Positions 58,101-64,000 of a stretch of DNA of 64,000 nt are shown piece by piece. The first letter of the stretch is position 1; each line of letters starts with the position of its first letter. This stretch comes from Pristionchus mayeri (Eukaryota; Nematoda; Chromadorea; Rhabditida; Neodiplogasteridae), in assembly GCA_036245805.1 (NCBI GenBank), contig BTRK01000003.1, positions 18,392,464 to 18,456,463 on the forward strand. The letters run 5' to 3'. The position numbers were made by a program, and so were the translations under genes. The notes under the pieces were generated by a model. It did no database searches. It had not been told where the DNA came from and was given only the letters and a program-made list of their open reading frames with translations.

Positions 58101-61100
58101 GTGAAGTACACGACATACTTAGTGTTTACTTTAAATTGGAGAGTGGTGCACTTAACTGTTTGTAAGCCACAGTTTTCCAAAGGCTGATGCCTAAATATGA
58201 TCGTTGAAATCGGCCTTTTTTGCAATCTACAGCTTCACACACATCTCGAATGCCGAATGTTGTGTGATAATATGGAAGTACAACTCTATTGCTATCACAC
58301 ATCAAAGGAGTAGAAGCAGTTGCTAGCTCGTATTAAAACGGTAGAGTTCAAAAAATAACACACACAAATCGTCATTTTCCGAATATTCGAGATTTTCTTT
58401 ATTTACTCGCTTTAAATGCGAACTAGGATCGACTTAAACCAGATGTTGTATACTACTTATGTCACTTAAAGTTATGTTAAATTGGATTTCCAGACAAGCA
58501 ATGCAGTCGAGAAAAAATGGAAAAATAATGCGCGACAGAACTTTCTTACCAACCTAATAACATTTTTGAATTTTTCAGCATCATCTGAAGTCTATTTGCT
58601 AAATAGAAATTAAATAATTATCCTCAAATCATGAGAAAATGGCTTCCAAAGACGTGTGCGCGCTCGCGCAACGCGGCGCGTCACGGCTAAAAATTTCAGA
58701 AATGTATTTTTCTGAAACGTCCGTTTCTGAAGTGGTAATTTCTCAAATGAAATTTCTCGTTGGGTTTTTCTGAACTGGTGATTTCTGATTTTATTTTTCC
58801 GAAATGTCTTATTCCCTAGCCAATGGCCAATCGATAACTGCGGGCTAAATTGCGTTTCTTATCACGCATATTCTGACAGAATGTATGAGTTCCACTGCAC
58901 ATGGGAACAACAAATTCAAACTGATTTAATCTTATCGACACAATATCAGTAGATGTATCCCTCATCGTAGACTTTCATATTCAATTGTCGAAGCCGTAAA
59001 ATCGAAACTACCTAAAAGCCGGCTCTCGACATTTCAAAAGTTCAAAAACTCATAACATACTTCAAAGTTGAGCTAGAAAGTCGGTCAAAAAATCAAAATT
59101 ACCGCCTCGACGAGTTCTACAAATCATCTGTTCAGGACGTTTTTGAAAACTCAATTTGAAATATAGGTAAGTTGTAAAAAGCGAATTGTGGGTTCCAAAA
59201 AGTTGTTACCCTGAAAAATTTTTCCACGATTACCCAATTTTTTATTTGAAAATCAGATTCTCCGTGCAATTCTACACTATAGATATTGATTTCAGATCAT
59301 TTCAACTTTTTCCCGGGAGGTTTCAGCGCTGGAAACACCGAAAACCTGCTGTTTTTCGAAAATTCAAAAAGTTCTATGATTTGCCATTTTCATATTCAGG
59401 CTTTATCAGCTCTCCAATGGGCACCAATTTGCTTAGGATAGACTATTTTCACAATTTAAGAAGATTGAAGTCATTTCCAGAGAAAATATTTTACTCAAAA
59501 AAAATCAGGATTTTCTGGGCATCCTCCGAGAATGACTGAAAAATGCGATGATTTTTTTTTCATCAAAAATATCGCTTAATTCACTCACAACTACTTAATC
59601 AGACCCTGTTATGTCACTTACAACCAATAGAACAGCTTCTCACCCATCAGTATGAAAATGGCAAATCATTGAACTTTTTGAATTTTCGAAAAACAGCAGG
59701 TTTTCGGTGTTTCCAGCGCTGAAACCTCCCGGGAAAAAGTTGAAATGATCTGAAATCAATATCGATAGTGTAGAATTGCACGGAGAATCTGATTTTGAAA
59801 TAAAAAATTGGGTAATCGTGGAAAGATTTTTCAGGGTAACAACTTTTTGGAACCCACAATTCGTTTTTTACAACTTATCTATATTTCAAATTGAGTTTTC
59901 AAAAACGTCCTGAACAGATTATTTGTAGAACTCGTCGAGGCGGTAATTTTGATTTTTTGACCGACTTTCTAGCTCAACTTTGAAGTATGTTATGAGTTTT
60001 TGAACTTTTGAAATGTCGAGAGCCGGCTTTTAGGTAGTTTCGATTTTACGGCTTCGACAATTGAATATGAAAGTCTACGACCAGGGATACATCAACTGAT
60101 ATTGTGTCGATAAGATTAAATCAGTTTGAATTTGTTGTTCCCATGCACCTGCGTTCTCTCAGAATATCTGTGTTATAGACAACGGAAAGGGGATATAAGA
60201 TCGCCGTTCATTTTCGGTGGATGTTGCTTATCGATAGCTGCCAGGGTATACGGTATCTGCTGCAGGTGCTGCTGCGGTACATCCGGGAGGCTCGCTTCCC
60301 GCCCATCAACAGCAGCCTGCTGCACATTGCAGCTGCGAGGGGAGCTGAGCAGAGTGTTAAGGTGAGGGAAGGGGAGAGTGACTCTCTACGGATTGACACT
60401 CTCTCTCGCTTTGGCTGATCGAATAGACAACTTGTGAGATTATGTGAAATCTATTGAGTCATGTCTGGTTGACGCTACTAGGCTGTTCGTGGTTCCCGTA
60501 TGCACTGATAGGCCGCAAGCGATCGTTCCAATCGCTGAATCGTAATCGAGGCTGTAAATATTTTCCCCAATATTTGAAAGAGGAACTGCCTAATCTCGGT
60601 AGTTTCGTGCTCCGAAAGGCAAGCCGAGCCTGGCTCTACCAATATTTCCGTGATCTATTTCCTAAGAAAATAATATCTCAGACATCAAGATTGAAACGGT
60701 TGAAGTACACTGAACACTAGCAATTTCTTGACATTGGAGGACATTTTAATTTGCGTTTTATTGAATATCTAATTGGAAAAATAAGTGAGTGCGATGGAGC
60801 AGATTCTTGATTCAATTGATTACTTGCAGTACCTACTCGATCTGGGCGCGAATCCGGCGATGCGCAACGCAGAGGGAAAGGCACCGTACAGCTGTGCTGA
60901 AGGTAAGACGGAGGTTCGGTGGGTCATACTACGGTAGTCTGGAAGGTCATGGAGATGATTCTCGATTCTTGCAGGCAAGATAGTGAAGGGAGTGTTCAGT
61001 GCGTGGCGAACAGAGTGGGAAGAAGCGGAGGAAGATGAGGAGGAAGGAGAGAAGGGAAAGAGGAGGCTCATCGATTGGGTCAAGGCGCAGGTAATTTAGT

Positions 61101-62511
61101 ATTTTGTAAAATCTAGGCTATGAACGGCAAGCTCATAATTGTGTTTCTTTTAAAATTTGATTTTGTGTTCCAAGTAGGGTTCATGACAGTGGTGACTCAA
61201 GTTCAGTCGGTGTTTTCTTAAGTGTCTTTGGAATAATAAATATATGGAAAAAGATAACCTGATGGTTATGCAGGGAGGATGATGTTGATAGATTAGTTTA
61301 CGTATATTATGCAAACCATAGACAACGGAAATAAACAGTACGTTTTTTTGTTAGCAGATACAAAGTTCTGGTAAATTTGTGATCCACGTAGGAGACAACT
61401 GTCCGATGTCGCAAAGGGCTCGAATTTTTCTAAACGAATACATCCAAAAAAATAATACACGACAAATCGAGCGATCAGGCTGCGGTGGTACAGTATGGTC
61501 ATATGGGTCAGACTCCCGATTGCAGATTCCTCTTCCCGTGGAGAAATCGGCGGATCAGCTGGCGAAGGAAGCAAAGAAGAAGAAGGCGAAGAGAGAGAGA
61601 CAGAAGGTGAAGGCGAAGGAGAAGAAGGAAGATGAGAGGAAGGAGAAGGAGGAACTGGTGAGACGGAATAGGGTTAAGAAAAATTGGAAATACGTTGTGA
61701 GTTAGGTACTGTGAGAACAGAAAGCGTAGTCCGTGGTGTGGTGGCGAGATTTAGTACATTTGTTTTTAAATATGCGTGGAACGCGGAGGAAAAAATGTTC
61801 CGCGTATATTTAGAATCAATATTTAGAATGGTGTGGTGGCGTGATGTACTAACTCACGCCACCACACCACGGACTACGCTTTCTGTTCTCACAGACACGT
61901 TGGGGGGGGGGGGGTACGAATTTGGGTTGATAATTTTATTACACGCGACTTCTCATCGAAATTGTGTACAACTGGAAAATGAATGTCTTGCATCTAGAAA
62001 TACCCTGGATTCGTGCCATCCTCTTGCAATGATCGAAATGTTCATCTCAACTTGGAAAATTTACGAAAGCGTAATCATATACTATCCTTATCACCATTTC
62101 ACTCAATGTATCACGTTGTCTGGCATAAGAATCGCAGTATCTGACAAGAGCCATCGATAATATAACACCAAGCTCTATCTCATTCTCAGGCGAAGAAGGC
62201 TGCGTATCTCGCTCTCTCCGACCGCGAGAAACGCGCACTCGCAATCGAGGCGAGACTCGCAAAGATGGACAGCTGCGTCCCGCGATGCTTCATGGTCGGT
62301 TATGGTAGATTACGGTAGGGAGAGATGACTGGGTCAGATTCGTGATTCGGTGAGATGTGTGCTAGATTAGGTATGATGATTTATGACCTGCTACGGTACT
62401 CTTCTTTTCCAGTGCGCGGCTACAATCTCGGGCACTCCCTTCGAGTACTGTGCCAATCGATTCTGCTCCACGGCCTGCGTCGCCAATCATCGATCGAAGG
62501 CCGGAGTTTAG
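52177..62511 (+). CDS. vms-1: ANKZF1/Vms1 peptidyl-tRNA hydrolase of ribosome quality control
   Basis: Twenty in-phase exons: 52177-52381, 53019-53133, 53390-53457, 53654-53808, 53885-53982, 54232-54286, 54539-54606, 54967-55079, 55428-55488, 55863-55956, 56123-56210, 56346-56431, 56920-56993, 57396-57432, 60266-60361, 60830-60902, 60975-61090, 61526-61657, 62190-62294 and 62413-62511 (645 residues). A C2H2-type finger (LCSSCATR; EHYASDWHRANV) precedes the VLRF1 domain (GGHFAAGVFE; HRAIHRYVVRAKQGGAQSAN; SAGANLRRYNE). The GGxQ glutamine needed for hydrolysis in Vms1/ANKZF1 is present. Ankyrin repeats (SSLLHIAAARGAE; YLLDLGANPAMRNAEGKAPY), a charged coiled coil (LSDREKRALAIEARL) and a C-terminal cysteine/histidine finger (CVPRCFMCAA; FCSTACVANH) follow. 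The enzyme releases stalled chains from 60S-peptidyl-tRNA. Exon 14 keeps frame only with a GC donor at 57433. Intron 14 (2.8 kb) is filled with nested elements. Confidence 0.93.
55155..55296. mobile_element. MITE family 1 copy in Vms1 intron 8
   Basis: The core (CCCATCATCGAGGGGTTGAG, CAGGGAGGAATATCTAGAAA, ATGAGTGGG) matches the family; the terminal repeats are reduced to GACTCCCCCCTCCC-like ends. Confidence 0.6.
57541..58816. mobile_element. TIR element (ATAAGACATTTCGGAAAAA) hosting a second element
   Basis: The ends ATAAGACATTTCGGAAAAA (left) and TTTTTCCGAAATGTCTTAT (right) are inverted, with further inverted tracts (TTTCAGAAATTACCACTTC-like) inside. A mariner-type MITE sits inside at 57664-58555. 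The termini resemble those of the 270-base element at 28700-28976, so they may be one family. Non-coding. Confidence 0.7.
57664..58555. mobile_element. Mariner-type MITE (TIR AGGTTGGTAAGAAAGTTCTG)
   Basis: Inverted ends AGGTTGGTAAGAAAGTTCTG and CAGAACTTTCTTACCAACCT, TA-flanked, 892 bases apart. This is almost the same length as the AGGTTGG element at 15033-15925 but with a different inner TIR. No transposase frame is seen. Confidence 0.75.
58901..60144. repeat. 1.24 kb palindrome in Vms1 intron 14
   Basis: Arms 58901-59396 and 59649-60144 pair with position sums of 119045 and a spacer of about 250 bases. Frames translated from both arms are nearly identical, so it is recent or maintained by conversion. 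No coding function is supported; it is probably a fold-back element. It lies next to the ATAAGACATTTC element, so together they account for most of the intron. Confidence 0.8.
61709..61894. mobile_element. Palindromic MITE (TIR CTGTGAGAACAGAAAGCGTA)
   Basis: CTGTGAGAACAGAAAGCGTA at the left and its complement at the right give a 186-base near-palindrome in Vms1 intron 18. Element ends of the same family occur near 1117, 2060 and 2555 in the zinc-finger palindrome. A run of about 12 G follows at 61903. Confidence 0.75.
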
Positions 62512-62912
62512 GCTGGGGATTACTGTAGACTTATCGATTGATCTTGGAAGTTTCCGTTAGTTTCATACTTTCGGGCAAATGTCGATGTATCGCCTTCTAG
62601 TGATAAATTGTTAAATTGAAACGAACGAACATCTGAGAAGTCGTAATGTCGATAATGATAATACTTGCTTGAGAACTGATGAAATGAGATTGAAAGCGGG
62701 AAGCACTCGATGTGGTGAATCCCTGTTTCACTTGTAATACTAGATTGATACGAGAACCATTCCGCAATAATATGTGGGCCTCTCTTTCTATAACCACAAT
62801 TTCTAGGTGATTCCGTTCCTCATGCGGCCGTCAGCAGTATCTCGTATCGTCGGGAATTTCTCGCGCCAGATTAGGTACGGTAGCTAATCGATCTGACCCA
62901 CCGAACTACCGT
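62512..62912. promoter_or_regulatory. 401-base spacer between Vms1 stop and isomerase start
   Basis: No gene is seen. Both neighbours are on the plus strand. The short gap leaves open either a compact promoter or a polycistronic arrangement with trans-splicing; no diagnostic signal was identified. A TACGGTA and a TACCGTA lie just before the ATG. Confidence 0.3.
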
Positions 62913-63972
62913 ATGCTCAGTTCGGCAATGCCATCGGCGGCCCAGCAGGCGTATCTGGACGCGGACAACTGCATTGTCGTCGATGAACAAGATCGAATTG
63001 TGGGCGGAGCTACGAAGAGAGTCGCCCACCACAGAAGCTCGGGTACGGTAGGCTACCGTATTGTGAGAGGGTTCGGTAGCACTGTCGAGTACGGTAGCTG
63101 TGAGATTACGGTATATAATTTTAGTGCAGCTGCATCGCGCCTTCAGCGTCTTCGGCTTCACGCCCGATCGCGAACTGATCCTACAGAAGCGCGCCGCCAC
63201 CAAGGTACTGTGGAATTGATCAATCGATTTTTAAGGAGGACTCACCCTTCTCAGTAGGCACAGAACATGTTTTCTGTTTGGAACGTATGCATCGTCTATG
63301 ATAGCTATTTTAAAGTAAGAAGTGCAGTTTCAATTAGTAGCCCATTCTTGCCCGGTAATGTGCTATACATGAGAAACTTAAATGCACAACTCTCGTAAAT
63401 AGAGATATTAATTTACATATATGCAGTGCTAGTACTATTTTAGATTGGTTTATTCATATTGATTGACGAATGTGTGCGTTTTCGACAAAGTGAATCATCA
63501 GGGTTACTTCAATAGTGAAGAGTCTTTGAATTGAATGATTATTTCTCGGAATCCTAGCTAAAACAATTCAGCAATTCTAATGAAATCGAAATACAAATGA
63601 TCTATCGTGATTGTGTTTTGAGATATTGATTATTTCAGTGTCTAGATTATCGATTTTCTGCCAGGTGACGTTCCCCTCGCTGTGGACGAACACGTGCTGC
63701 AGCCATCCACTGACGGGAATGCAGCCGGATGAGACGGATGGAGTGGGAGGTACGGTTGAGGATACTGTAGTGGATACTGTAATCGTTATTGGTGGGAAAG
63801 GCAGCTGATACTGTAGGAGTACGAAGGTGTATCCTAGGGATACGGTATTGTGATGTCACTGTGAGTTTCTGCAGGAGTGCTTCGAGCTGCGACGCGCAAG
63901 CTCGATCACGAACTGAATCTGAACGGAGTCTCCGATCGCGAACTGATCTACATGGGACGCTACCTGTACAAG
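62913..63972 (+). CDS. idi-1: Isopentenyl-diphosphate delta-isomerase type I (partial, runs off the window)
   Basis: Exons 62913-63042, 63125-63204, 63665-63749 and 63875-63972 join in phase from ATG 62913 (MLSSAMPSAAQQ). They cover the N-terminal half of a type I IDI: CIVVDEQDRIVGGATKRVAH, LHRAFSVFGF, LILQKRAATK, TFPSLWTNTCCSHPL and RAATRKLDHELNLNGV. The enzyme interconverts isopentenyl and dimethylallyl diphosphate in the mevalonate pathway. The catalytic cysteine of the NTCCSHP motif and the metal-binding histidines are present. The second half, with the catalytic Glu (WGEHE region), lies beyond 64000. The intron at 63043-63124 contains five or so TACGGTA-like motifs, one embedded in the donor. 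No lesion is seen. Confidence 0.92.
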
Positions 63973-64000
63973 GTGAGGAGTACGGTATCTCGGGGATACG

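Noticed and set aside
59186..59859. Similar frames on both strands (117 and 70 codons)
   Set aside because: They are the two arms of one palindrome, with no codon bias or domain; their similarity reflects the inverted repeat, not selection.
61903..61915. G run and other homopolymers (C runs at 21433, 32110, 46261; G run at 5627) as quadruplex or regulatory sites
   Set aside because: They are single runs inside or beside MITEs and introns, with no multi-run pattern; most simply repeat-associated slippage.

Overview
The window is eukaryotic and almost certainly from a nematode. Genes are split into many short exons by mostly 45-600 base introns, coding exons are far richer in G+C than their surroundings, and several products have clear nematode homologues. 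Introns are peppered with TACGGTA-type heptamers and a GATCTTTGATC repeat, and the intergenic space is packed with small terminal-inverted-repeat elements. The overall texture suggests a diplogastrid such as Pristionchus; this assignment is inference.

Left part (1-18 kb): accessory, fast-evolving DNA. A C2H2 zinc-finger gene sits in a 2.3 kb palindrome (arms 678-1303 and 2369-2994). Next comes a segmental duplication of about 7 kb, each unit carrying two minus-strand F-box-type genes: A and B at 4.6-9.7 kb, A2 and B2 at 11.5-17.6 kb. One copy looks intact (B2), one has lost its usual start codon (A2), one has a 7-base frameshift (B) and one has a 122-base exon-junction deletion (A). A 5'-truncated LINE sits in intron 1 of A, and a TTAA-flanked, tRNA-like element sits at the equivalent point of A2.

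Middle (18-37 kb): a plus-strand BTB-BACK-Kelch gene (18.9-23.8 kb), a decayed PP1-type phosphatase (25.6-26.3 kb), the 3' part of a DUF1771-Smr gene (27.0-28.2 kb) cut by a palindromic element, a duplicated 3' half of a caspase-like gene (29.4-30.8 kb), and a DD37D (maT-type) mariner with another element nested in it (33.9-36.7 kb).

Right part (37-64 kb): conserved, gene-dense DNA. It holds the full caspase-like gene (37.5-40.9 kb, plus), a tyrosine-kinase-like pseudokinase (41.1-44.0 kb, minus), then three plus-strand genes in a row: a cytohesin Sec7-PH gene (grp-1 type, 45.7-51.2 kb), an ANKZF1/Vms1 peptidyl-tRNA hydrolase (52.2-62.5 kb) and the start of isopentenyl-diphosphate isomerase (idi-1 type, 62.9 kb to the edge). 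From memory, the C. elegans homologues of these three all carry K06H7 names, so this looks like conserved microsynteny.

The Vms1 gene and, if the Smr protein is a Cue2/N4BP2 relative, the Smr gene would both act in ribosome quality control. The most unusual signals are a cytohesin whose Sec7 domain lacks the glutamic finger, a strand-oriented GATCTTTGATCTCTGCAG motif at 3' splice sites, a divergent caspase-like gene with a frameshift shared by its partial duplicate, and several very recent, near-perfect palindromes.
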